Positions 54,254 to 61,541 of a stretch of 64,000 nucleotides of DNA are shown one piece after another. The notes below the pieces were generated by a model. The model saw only the letters and a program-made list of their open reading frames with translations, was not told the origin of the DNA and made no database searches. Both the position numbers and the translations under genes were made by a program. The stretch's first letter is position 1; every line of letters begins with the position of its first letter. Where the stretch lies: positions 1 to 64,000 of the forward strand of contig CABYTF010000003.1 in the NCBI GenBank assembly GCA_902521725.1, read 5' to 3'. The DNA comes from an uncultured Gammaproteobacteria bacterium. GTDB lineage: Bacteria > Pseudomonadota > Gammaproteobacteria > GCA-002705445 > GCA-002716945.

Positions 54254-54317
54254 CAACGTTTTCAGCCATTTCACGTTATTAACCACCAATGAGGTGTCTA
54301 ATAACTTAGACAAAACT

Positions 54318-55679
54318 TTACTTAGAAAGTTCTGCTACTTTAGCTCCATCTTTTGGAGATTTTGCATATAGAGAATATGCGCCAAATCTCATTTGATGTG
54401 GCAAGCCAAGTTTTTCTTTAAGGAAATCTATAGCAAATTGTTGCTCTAGTTTGCCATCTTTATAATGGTAAGCCTTGAAGAATTGTGGCATTTTTTCTGG
54501 TCCATCTGCTTTGTCCCAGTTTGCTAATAATGATGATGTGAAGTAAACACGTTTTCCATCCCAACTTTGAGATAGCATGTTAACTTGGTCACCGATTTTA
54601 TGTGTATACACTTCTTTAGCATTGTGAGGATTTGAAATGTCAAATACTCTGGTCATACCATCATTCCATGTATTTACCCATAGGTGTTTGTCATCTGCTG
54701 TAATTGAGATGTCTACAGGTAGAGGAATCTTAGCAGGATCACCAATAGTTGCTACAGATTCTGTATTCCATTCACCATCTTTCTCATAGATTAACCAAAT
54801 TTGTGAGGTTAATGCAGTTGTGGTGAAACAGTAATTGTTTTGTGAACCCCATGCACATCTAATTTCTAGCGGTGCACCTGGTACATCAAATACTTTTTTA
54901 GGCTTACGTGAATGTAAATCCCAAACTACTACTGTGTTACCAAAACGTTTCATAGCTTCAGAATCACCCATGAGTTTACCTAAGTTCATCATGTAGTTAT
55001 TCCAACCAGTAAATGAAGATGTGATCATCACATTACGTCTTGGTAATGCACGAACATCATAACCATAACCGTCAGCTATTTGACCAGTTTTAGTAGCACC
55101 ATATAGATTTTCATCGTGTGGCATATGATATGTAGCTACATATGTGCCATCATTTGTATATTCAACAAGTGCTGTTCTACCACCAAAATCTTGGTTATTA
55201 GAAAGACCAGAAATCATCATTCTTCCTGGAAGTGCATATGTTGTGTGTGGTCCAACAATTCCACCAGACGCTTTTACAAAATCAGTGATGACTTTGTGAA
55301 GTTTTGGTTTATTTGGATTTGTATGAACATCAAAAATGAAAATTTTACTGGTATCTAATGTCGCTGCCCATAGGTAATGTCTATCATCTGTAAATCCAGA
55401 GTGATGAGCTTCATTACGACCACCGACAGAAATATGTCCGATTACTTGACCGTAGTATGGAGAATTTGGATTAACTGATATAGTAACCAATTTATCTTGT
55501 TCATCCCCAACGCCCACTTGACCTAGTGTCCATACATAAACGTAGTCCTCTTGGCCTACAATTTTAGCCATGTATGGTGACATGCATGTCTCATCTGAGA
55601 ATGCTTGTGTTGGTACAAGTGCTACTGCAAGAAAAGCCGACATCAACATACCATATAAAGTTGATATAAGTTTTTTCAT
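54318..55679 (-). CDS. mtoX: Methanethiol oxidase MtoX (SBP56 family), periplasmic
   Basis: Converts methanethiol and oxygen to formaldehyde, hydrogen sulfide and hydrogen peroxide. The 453 residues begin with a signal peptide (KKLISTLYGMLMSAFLAVAL, cleaved near AFS). The selenium-binding-protein-56 beta propeller follows: GGRNEAHHSGFTDDRHYLWA (about residues 87-106), a GPHTTYALPGRMMISGLSN stretch, and SQSWDGKRVYFTSSLLANWD near the C-terminus. Bacterial MTO is a secreted copper-dependent enzyme, which fits the signal peptide and the SCO neighbours. No selenocysteine codon is present. A good Shine-Dalgarno (AAGGAG) and a structured leader suggest strong, regulated expression. Confidence 0.92.
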   Translation of the reverse strand: MKKLISTLYGMLMSAFLAVALVPTQAFSDETCMSPYMAKIVGQEDYVYVWTLGQVGVGDEQDKLVTISVNPNSPYYGQVIGHISVGGRNEAHHSGFTDDRHYLWAATLDTSKIFIFDVHTNPNKPKLHKVITDFVKASGGIVGPHTTYALPGRMMISGLSNNQDFGGRTALVEYTNDGTYVATYHMPHDENLYGATKTGQIADGYGYDVRALPRRNVMITSSFTGWNNYMMNLGKLMGDSEAMKRFGNTVVVWDLHSRKPKKVFDVPGAPLEIRCAWGSQNNYCFTTTALTSQIWLIYEKDGEWNTESVATIGDPAKIPLPVDISITADDKHLWVNTWNDGMTRVFDISNPHNAKEVYTHKIGDQVNMLSQSWDGKRVYFTSSLLANWDKADGPEKMPQFFKAYHYKDGKLEQQFAIDFLKEKLGLPHQMRFGAYSLYAKSPKDGAKVAELSK

Positions 55680-55701
55680 TATTTGCGCGCTCCTTTTTAT
55701 T

Positions 55702-55775
55702 GTTTAATATTAAACATCAGAGAGGAGAAATGAATCTCCTCTCCAATTCTTTTTTGTATTACATCATTGTAATAC
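55702..55775. promoter_or_regulatory. Structured fadL-mtoX intergenic region: two hairpins and a palindrome
   Basis: Three symmetric elements lie in 75 bp: GTTTAATATTAAAC (55702-55715, perfect palindrome), GAGAGGAGA/TCTCCTCTC (9-bp stem, 55720-55743) and GTATTAC/GTAATAC (7-bp stem, 55756-55775). In the reading direction none is followed by a T tract. They look more like mRNA processing, stability or operator elements than a terminator. The middle hairpin is followed by T on the plus strand, where there is no gene. Confidence 0.45.
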
Positions 55776-55791
55776 ACAATCATCATTTAAC

Positions 55792-57297
55792 TTAGAAGCT
55801 CCAAGTTAAAGCACCACCTAAGTGGAATGATGAAACTGTTGCTTTTGAGTGATCAAGAGCAGTACAACCTCTGTTTGCTAAACCACCAGCGATAGCTGTT
55901 CCTTTAGCAACATTAGTACCTGTGCTTTCATAGGTACTTGTTGTGTAGTTTGCTTGACCACTACCAAAACACTTGTCTTCTTCAAGTTGAAGTGCAACGT
56001 GAGAATCTAAGCTTAGGAAAGGCACTCCTAAGAAGTTCTCCACACCGAGTCCAACAGCAACTCTGTGCTTATAAATTACAGGTGTTTCCATTGCTTGGAA
56101 ATATGACATAAATAAGCCATACATTGGAGATGAGTATGAAACACCGTTGATGTTTACACCACCAATAGAAGCAATTTGTCTACCTTGTTGTACTTCTGAT
56201 AGTAGAGGATCATCCGCATATCCATAACCAGCACGTAACTTTAGGTTACCCATGGTCTTTTGGACACCGATAGATAGTACGTTTTGATCATCATAAAATT
56301 CATTAAAGAATTTAGCTTCTGACCATTTTTTATGTGTAACATCTACCATTACCATTGTATTTGCATCTAGGCTATGTGATACACCCAGACCAATGTTATA
56401 TGGTTGCTCAACCTCTACGTCTTGACGACATACAGCACCAGAGTCACCGTTACACTTGACTGCTACGTTACCTGCAACAGATGTTGTGTTTGGTGTGAAT
56501 GGATTTGAACCATGAAAACTGGTTACATGTAGGTTATCGTATTCATGTTTTTGTTCAGAGTTGAAATATACGCCAATAGTTGTTGGGCCCATTGTCTTAC
56601 GAGCACCTAATGTACCTCTAAAACCTATGTCATGAACTTGGTTACCAGATCCTGTAAGACCTGCTTCAAGCATAGCGTAGGTAATTGTCATAGATACACC
56701 AACGTCTAGAGTGTCAGACATTTTCATACCGATACCAGCATTTACACCTAAGTTAATAAGCTCTGCACCAGCACCGATTGTGTTAGAAGTATGTCTATAG
56801 TCAACACCGATACCACTTGTCGCTGTCACACCAACACCAAGAACGACAGGTATACCTAAACCTGATAAGTCTTGAGTAACTGCCACTTGAGGCACAGCAT
56901 AAACATCTGCTTTTGATGTAGAATCAAAACCATAAATTTGTGCTCTGTTAGTTGTGTTAGCAACACCGCCATTGTTGGTATAAGAACCACCAAGTTGTGT
57001 TACAGCGTGACCTGCTGATCCATCATGGACCATTGTGGCACGTGGCATATAGAAAGTAGCACCAAACATAAAGTTTGTACCACCATAATATGTTGTTAAT
57101 GTTGCAGGGTTACCAAACACTGCGGATACTGGATCTTCGACGTGAGCAATTGACGTACCAGCCATAGCAGCTGATGCACCATTAAGCACGTTGTGAAGAT
57201 CGAACCCGTGTGGTCCTGCGATTGCGCCAGCTGAGCCTAGAGACAGCGCTGTCCCGACGGCAGCTCCTAGCTTCCAATCTTTTTTAAAAGTTTTCAT
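55792..57297 (-). CDS. FadL/TodX-family outer membrane channel
   Basis: Beta-barrel channel for hydrophobic compounds. From the ATG at 57297 it has 501 residues. An ATG 15 nt upstream overlaps the Shine-Dalgarno (GAGGA) and was rejected. A signal peptide ends AGAIAGPHG; FadL family features follow, such as GASAAMAGTSIAHVEDPVSAVFGNPATL with its NPA motif (about residues 36-63), and the protein ends in Phe (GGALTWSF) as barrel substrates do. TodX/XylN members import aromatic hydrocarbons. Here the neighbours are methanethiol oxidase and a XylM-like monooxygenase, suggesting uptake of their substrate. Confidence 0.87.
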   Translation of the reverse strand: MKTFKKDWKLGAAVGTALSLGSAGAIAGPHGFDLHNVLNGASAAMAGTSIAHVEDPVSAVFGNPATLTTYYGGTNFMFGATFYMPRATMVHDGSAGHAVTQLGGSYTNNGGVANTTNRAQIYGFDSTSKADVYAVPQVAVTQDLSGLGIPVVLGVGVTATSGIGVDYRHTSNTIGAGAELINLGVNAGIGMKMSDTLDVGVSMTITYAMLEAGLTGSGNQVHDIGFRGTLGARKTMGPTTIGVYFNSEQKHEYDNLHVTSFHGSNPFTPNTTSVAGNVAVKCNGDSGAVCRQDVEVEQPYNIGLGVSHSLDANTMVMVDVTHKKWSEAKFFNEFYDDQNVLSIGVQKTMGNLKLRAGYGYADDPLLSEVQQGRQIASIGGVNINGVSYSSPMYGLFMSYFQAMETPVIYKHRVAVGLGVENFLGVPFLSLDSHVALQLEEDKCFGSGQANYTTSTYESTGTNVAKGTAIAGGLANRGCTALDHSKATVSSFHLGGALTWSF

Positions 57298-57436
57298 ATA
57301 ACTTTTCCTCATTTATATATATATATAACGTCTTATGGCTGGGGACATACATCCAGTATTGAAATTTAGAAAATTTCCCCCGTTCAAATCCTTTGTTAAG
57401 ACTCCTTAAAGTATTACAGCTCTCACTGCAATTCTT

Positions 57437-57709
57437 TTACCCTTCGTCTCCTGGTCCGTAGACTCCATCTTCAAACCATTCCCAAGGTCTGTTGCCTGCA
57501 ACTTTAATGAAAAGATAAACACTGATCATATTAGCTACAATTAACAAGAAACCTATAAGCAATGCTATAGGCCACCCTGCTAAACCAGGCATAGAGCCTG
57601 CTGCAAAGTGCCATGTTGGGAACATGCTGCTGAAGAAGTAGTAACACGCTATCCAGAAAGCTACAACGACATAAGTGCCTTGCGCTGTTTTACCGAATAG
57701 AAATCCCAT
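57437..57709 (-). CDS. Small two-span membrane protein, unknown
   Basis: 90 residues with hydrophobic spans at about 12-31 and 46-70, aromatic-rich ends (FPTWHF, NRPWEWF) and an acidic C-terminal tail (DGVYGPGDEG). It has a strong Shine-Dalgarno (AAAGGAG) and is the first gene of the apparent unit 90aa-fadL-mtoX. I do not recognise a family. The size and topology resemble small accessory subunits of transporters or membrane oxidoreductases, which is only a suggestion. Confidence 0.75.
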   Translation of the reverse strand: MGFLFGKTAQGTYVVVAFWIACYYFFSSMFPTWHFAAGSMPGLAGWPIALLIGFLLIVANMISVYLFIKVAGNRPWEWFEDGVYGPGDEG

Positions 57710-57838
57710 ATTTACTCTCCTTTTATATTAGCATTTCACGATATAGTGATATTAATTATCATTAATCGTAGATTTAAATTAATCTAATTATAAGGTTTTG
57801 TAAAGAATTTAATGGAAAAATAAGACAAATATTGGTGC

Positions 57839-58939
57839 TCATGAATTACTCGCATCCGTAAACTTATCATAGAATATTTCATCTTTAGATATACCATTTC
57901 TGGTTAAACATTCCCCTGCTGCATCAACCATTGGGGGTGGTCCACATAAATAACCTTGCCATCCATCCAAGTTTAAGTTCTCTTTTTGAACAACCTCATT
58001 CTCAAAATAATCAGTTACCATTCCACGAGCACCTTTCCAGTCACTGTCTTCTGGCTCCATATTTAAAACAGGTATAAATTTAAATGACGACTCTTTATTC
58101 CAGTTATTTTTTATATCCTCAATCTCTTTGAGGGAATATAAATCTTTTTGAGTTCTTGCTCCAAATAAAAATATCACATCTCTTTTAATCTTATCATTCA
58201 CCCCACCCTCTAATATTGCTTTAATAGGTGCTAAGCCACTCCCGCCAGCAATACAAACAATAGGAGTTTTCTTCTCTCGCAAATAAAATGATCCAAAAGG
58301 TCCATTCATTGTCACACATTCATCAGGATCTCTGTTGTCGCTAAAAAGCCACTCTGTAAATTTACCGCCTGGTACTTTTCTTATGAAGAAAGTAAATTCA
58401 TTCTGGTTTTCATTTTGTGGTGCAGAAGCAAATGAGTATGACCTTGGTCGATCAAGTCCGGGTATAGATAACTCTGCCCACATACCTGGAAGGCCAGGAC
58501 GCTCCCTTCCTCCGGGAACATCGCGATCAGTCTCAATAGTCAAAGCCATGATATCTGAAGTTAGCATGTTGGTGGATTTTACTTTAGTGTTATGTGTGCT
58601 TGCTGGAACTCTCACTAAGTCCCCAAGCTCTACCTCAACTTCACAATCCATAGTAAGGCGAGATTGGCAGGCAAGAATGTAATCATTAGCTAGCTCCTCT
58701 TTAGTAAGTGCTTCGCTGAAATCAACCATAGGTTTGATTTTTCCTTTTACAAGCTTACACTTACATTCACCACAAGACCCGAATTTACAGTTGTGAGGCC
58801 AGTCATGACCATCTTCCAGTGCTGCGCTTAATAACGTAGTATTTTTAGCAACATGAACACTCTTACCAGAGGGTAATAATGTAACTGTGCTATCTTTAGG
58901 TTTTGTTCCGAAGAACCATAAATATTTGTATATATTCAT
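57839..58939 (-). CDS. XylA-type [2Fe-2S] ferredoxin-NAD(P)H reductase
   Basis: Electron-transfer component for an oxygenase. The 366 residues start with a plant-type ferredoxin domain with cluster Cys51, Cys56, Cys59 and Cys91 (CKFGSCGEC, then LACQS). A ferredoxin-NADP reductase module follows: RPRSYSFASAP binds FAD, IAGGSGLAPIKAIL binds NAD(P), and the CGPPPMVDAA motif lies near the C-terminus. This order is that of XylA, the partner of xylene monooxygenase XylM. It most likely feeds NADH electrons to the membrane monooxygenase encoded at 60.1 kb. It is transcribed separately from that gene, past a strong terminator. Confidence 0.9.
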   Translation of the reverse strand: MNIYKYLWFFGTKPKDSTVTLLPSGKSVHVAKNTTLLSAALEDGHDWPHNCKFGSCGECKCKLVKGKIKPMVDFSEALTKEELANDYILACQSRLTMDCEVEVELGDLVRVPASTHNTKVKSTNMLTSDIMALTIETDRDVPGGRERPGLPGMWAELSIPGLDRPRSYSFASAPQNENQNEFTFFIRKVPGGKFTEWLFSDNRDPDECVTMNGPFGSFYLREKKTPIVCIAGGSGLAPIKAILEGGVNDKIKRDVIFLFGARTQKDLYSLKEIEDIKNNWNKESSFKFIPVLNMEPEDSDWKGARGMVTDYFENEVVQKENLNLDGWQGYLCGPPPMVDAAGECLTRNGISKDEIFYDKFTDASNS

Positions 58940-59004
58940 TTACTGTATAAAAAATAATGTATAAGCATTTGGTTATATTCGCAAATACATTATCATTTTG
59001 GTGT

Positions 59005-59040
59005 AAAAAAAGAAACCCCAATTAGATTAACTGGGGTTTC
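59005..59040 (-). terminator. Rho-independent terminator after the monooxygenase-ferredoxin-GST unit
   Basis: On the minus strand GAAACCCCAGTTA pairs across a short loop with TAATTGGGGTTTC (at least nine solid base pairs, 59012-59040), followed by seven T. It lies 26 bp past the GST stop. It closes the unit that begins at the monooxygenase gene. Confidence 0.9.
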
Positions 59041-59065
59041 AGACACGAATTAAATTAAGCTTAAT

Positions 59066-59716
59066 TTAAGCAGTATTAATTCTTACTTCACGCATGCTAT
59101 TACCATCATGGTCAGCCTTCGTAGCCATACAACTAAATGGGTTGATAGCTTCTTTGCTTGTTGATGGATGTGATTGCACAGCAGCAAACCACGCATTGAC
59201 TTTAGCACGTGAGCTTACAGCGTTGCCTTTGCCCATATTAGTAGCAACTTGACAAACACCAGCCCAAGCACAGTCTGCTAAAGTGTATTGACCAACAGCA
59301 TAGTCACCTTTCATGTTTCCAAGTGGTGAGTTAAGTGTTGCCTCTAGCTGATCAAGTGCTGCACCAAGTGCTGCATCATCAGAACAATCTGTTTGAGCAG
59401 CGATTGCAATTTCTTGCATCATTCTTGCGCGTGTAACACCGTTTCTGTGAACAAGTGATGGACCAAAGCCTTTATCATCAAGGTATGACATACAAGACAT
59501 AACTCCAATGTTAGTTGCGGAACGATCTTTCAGTATCGGACCGATACCTAGTGGACTCATGCTTCTAACTGATGAACTTGGACCCCAGTCATCTTCTGTA
59601 TGGCAATTAAGGTCAACACCTTTTTCGCCTGCAGCAATTAACACTGCATTGGTATGTGGACATTTAGGACTTCCATAGAGGTCCATAACATCCCTTAAGT
59701 GATCTCCAATTGGCAT
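59066..59716 (-). CDS. Glutathione S-transferase family protein
   Basis: 216 residues with a thioredoxin-like N-terminal domain containing LYGSPKCPHTNAVL (CPHT, about residues 16-22) and a GST-like helical C-terminal domain (GQYTLADCAWAG). The C-terminal domain is unusually Cys- and Ala-rich. The fold family is fairly clear but the substrate is not. Placed directly after the ferredoxin of a membrane monooxygenase, it may conjugate a reactive thiol, aldehyde or peroxide product. A G-rich Shine-Dalgarno (AGGGGG) precedes the ATG. Confidence 0.8.
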   Translation of the reverse strand: MPIGDHLRDVMDLYGSPKCPHTNAVLIAAGEKGVDLNCHTEDDWGPSSSVRSMSPLGIGPILKDRSATNIGVMSCMSYLDDKGFGPSLVHRNGVTRARMMQEIAIAAQTDCSDDAALGAALDQLEATLNSPLGNMKGDYAVGQYTLADCAWAGVCQVATNMGKGNAVSSRAKVNAWFAAVQSHPSTSKEAINPFSCMATKADHDGNSMREVRINTA

Positions 59717-59753
59717 AATTACCCCCTAATTATGTTTATTGATTTATATTTAT

Positions 59754-59933
59754 TTACTCTTCGATAACTAAAGCGCCAGAAGGACAATTACCTACAGTTG
59801 CTCTAATATTATCTTCACTGTCTGCAGATGTATCAATTACAAATTGTCCATCCACAACCTTAAATACATTTGGTGCACCTTTTACGCATTCCCCAGCGTG
59901 TGTGCAAACGTCTGCATTATAAGTTACTTTCAT
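59754..59933 (-). CDS. Small ferredoxin (Fer4_19-like)
   Basis: 59 residues, easily missed because of its size. It has Cys10 and Cys16 (VCTHAGEC) and Cys50 followed by Pro (NCPSGAL), the arrangement of the divergent single-cluster Fer4_19 family. An ATG with GGAG 7 bp upstream and a clean TAA define it. It sits between the monooxygenase and the GST and is probably a soluble electron carrier for the monooxygenase, in addition to the reductase's own [2Fe-2S] domain. Confidence 0.85.
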   Translation of the reverse strand: MKVTYNADVCTHAGECVKGAPNVFKVVDGQFVIDTSADSEDNIRATVGNCPSGALVIEE

Positions 59934-60000
59934 ATCAGTTCTCCGAGTTTTTTATTTTATTAAGACGAATTTGTCTTAATCCCTTTCCCTTTAAGTAGAT

Positions 60001-60032
60001 GAAGGTGTCTAGATCGAAATCCAGGCACCTTC
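60001..60032 (-). other. Hairpin between monooxygenase and ferredoxin genes
   Basis: GAAGGTGTCT pairs with AGGCACCTTC (ten pairs including one G-T). A second short stem (TTAAGAC/GTCTTAA) lies at about 59960-59979. Neither is followed by a proper T tract on the minus strand. They may protect the monooxygenase message or give partial read-through into the ferredoxin gene. Confidence 0.5.
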
Positions 60033-60058
60033 AAATTTACTTACTGCTTAGGTGTAAG

Positions 60059-61291
60059 TTACTTCTTAGCTGATCTTAAGCCAAGGTCAACGTTACCAGC
60101 ATCTTGTAATACATCGCCTGCGAAAGGTGTGCCTTCGTACCCAACTTCTTTGTTAAGTCTTGCAGCAATAGCTCTCTCTTCGTCTGTAGCAAAATGCTCA
60201 TCCCATGCAGCTAATCTTTTACGCATGTACCAATGCCATATTGGTGGTACTAGTGCGATGAAGAATACTACAAAGTATCCCCATCCTGTGTTAGGGCAAC
60301 CTACGTTTTCAAGTTCCCAGAAATGTGTTTCTCCACGATCATGGTGGTCAGCTTGACGACCAATTTCAATGAAGAACCATGCTGTGAAACATGTTGAATT
60401 ATCCCAGTTATGGCGATAATCGATAGGTTGATCTTTAACACGGATTAAACCGTAGTGCTCTAGGTAGTTCAATGCTTCTAGTTCAAAGTTTGAAATACCC
60501 CAGATTGTAGCTAAACAAGCCATTCCAATCCAGCCACCAGCCATGAAGAATAGTGCTACTGTTGGGACAGCCATTAGATAACCACGAATCCAACGGTTTT
60601 GCCATGAAATGAAAGGTACTCCCATTCTTGAAAGTCTTTCTTTTTCCATGTTGTATAAGAATTTAGATTGACCTAAATATGATAGTGGATAATGACCATA
60701 AATAGTACGACCGCGAGGAGCAGTTGCAGGATCATCTTCACTAGCAAGTTCTAGGTGATGGTTATATACGTGTGCATAACAGAAATGCGCAGAACCTGAA
60801 AGTGCCATCATTAGACGTGAAATCACAAAACCAAAACCTTTGGTATGAGATAGCTCATGTCCGTAAATAATACCGATACCAATAAAGATACCAGATGATA
60901 ATGTAGCACCAATTAGGTTAATGCCTGTTATTCCTTCGTGCATTACAAGAATGCCAGGAATAAGTTCCATAATTACCGCACCTTCAGCTCCACCTAGTGC
61001 CATGAATGTATAAAGTCTCCATGCCATTACTAGTTGGAAAAGTACGAATACAGGTAGCATGAAATACATAGTTAAGTTCTGGAATGTTGGCCATCCAAGA
61101 GTTTCACCGTTTTCATCGTACCCTACACCTGTTGTTTCAAATTTTGTAGCGATGTCTACAAGTAGACCTACAAAAAGAAGTACAACGCCTAACCAAGCCA
61201 TAATACCGCCTAGTAAGACACCAGCACCAGCAACTATAATTAGAATTGGTGCAAGTAGGTAACGAACGTTTAATAGTATGTTTCCGATCAT
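60059..61291 (-). CDS. XylM/AlkB-type di-iron membrane monooxygenase
   Basis: Integral membrane non-heme di-iron hydroxylase, 410 residues from the ATG at 61291 (GGAGG 4 bp upstream). About six hydrophobic helices carry the histidine boxes HELSH (145-149), HVYNHH (174-179), NYLEHYG (275-281) and GRQADHH (311-317). In AlkB and XylM the last box has a third His (RHSDHH, NHINHH); here it is Gln313, so one presumed iron ligand is missing. The C-terminal LAAWDEHFATDEERAIA region resembles XylM more than alkane hydroxylase. No alcohol or aldehyde dehydrogenase for hydrocarbons is nearby. With ferredoxin, XylA-like reductase and methanethiol oxidase beside it, the substrate may be a methylated sulfur compound. 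Confidence 0.9.
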   Translation of the reverse strand: MIGNILLNVRYLLAPILIIVAGAGVLLGGIMAWLGVVLLFVGLLVDIATKFETTGVGYDENGETLGWPTFQNLTMYFMLPVFVLFQLVMAWRLYTFMALGGAEGAVIMELIPGILVMHEGITGINLIGATLSSGIFIGIGIIYGHELSHTKGFGFVISRLMMALSGSAHFCYAHVYNHHLELASEDDPATAPRGRTIYGHYPLSYLGQSKFLYNMEKERLSRMGVPFISWQNRWIRGYLMAVPTVALFFMAGGWIGMACLATIWGISNFELEALNYLEHYGLIRVKDQPIDYRHNWDNSTCFTAWFFIEIGRQADHHDRGETHFWELENVGCPNTGWGYFVVFFIALVPPIWHWYMRKRLAAWDEHFATDEERAIAARLNKEVGYEGTPFAGDVLQDAGNVDLGLRSAKK

Positions 61292-61388
61292 CTTTACCTC
61301 CAGATTAATCGAATTTGTTTTCTCAACATCCCTTGGCATCATGCCATTATCCGCTGAGTTCCCTAGGGAATATTTTCCCAATGAATAA
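61292..61388 (-). promoter_or_regulatory. Leader of the monooxygenase gene with nested palindromes
   Basis: The roughly 90-nt leader contains GGCAT-C-ATGCC (61335-61345), TTCCCTAGGGAA (61359-61370) and overlapping GGGAA-TATT-TTCCC (61366-61379). The last two lie immediately downstream of the predicted start site, a typical place for an operator. Regulator unknown. Confidence 0.45.
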
Positions 61389-61417
61389 ATATTAGTACCT
61401 GTGAGCGTGACTGTCAA
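61389..61417 (-). promoter_or_regulatory. Strong sigma-70 promoter of the monooxygenase unit
   Basis: On the minus strand a perfect TTGACA (61412-61417), a 17-bp spacer and TAATAT (61389-61394) fit the consensus well. This is one of the best promoters in the window and predicts a leader of about 90 nt before the ATG at 61291. Confidence 0.72.
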
Positions 61418-61541
61418 AGTAATATTAACAATATATTAAAGATAAGAATATCAGTGAATTCTAATATAGAAAGCCTTAAATCCTTAAGAAAAATAGAGTA
61501 ATTCAGAAAAAAATATCTGATAATATGTTCCTGTGTTGATT

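Noticed and set aside
54318-55679. Selenium-binding function for the SBP56-family protein
   Set aside because: There is no selenocysteine or selenium context; the signal peptide, SCO/MauG neighbours and C1 genes fit methanethiol oxidase.
55720-55755. Plus-strand terminator (hairpin plus T run)
   Set aside because: No plus-strand gene lies upstream; more likely part of the minus-strand mtoX leader.
57298-57312. Upstream ATG of the FadL-type porin
   Set aside because: It overlaps the Shine-Dalgarno (GAGGA) that serves the ATG at 57297, and the signal peptide is complete without it.
61292-61417. N-terminal extension of the monooxygenase to 61417
   Set aside because: It would cover the promoter and palindromes and adds an unusual hydrophilic stretch; GGAGG precedes the ATG at 61291.
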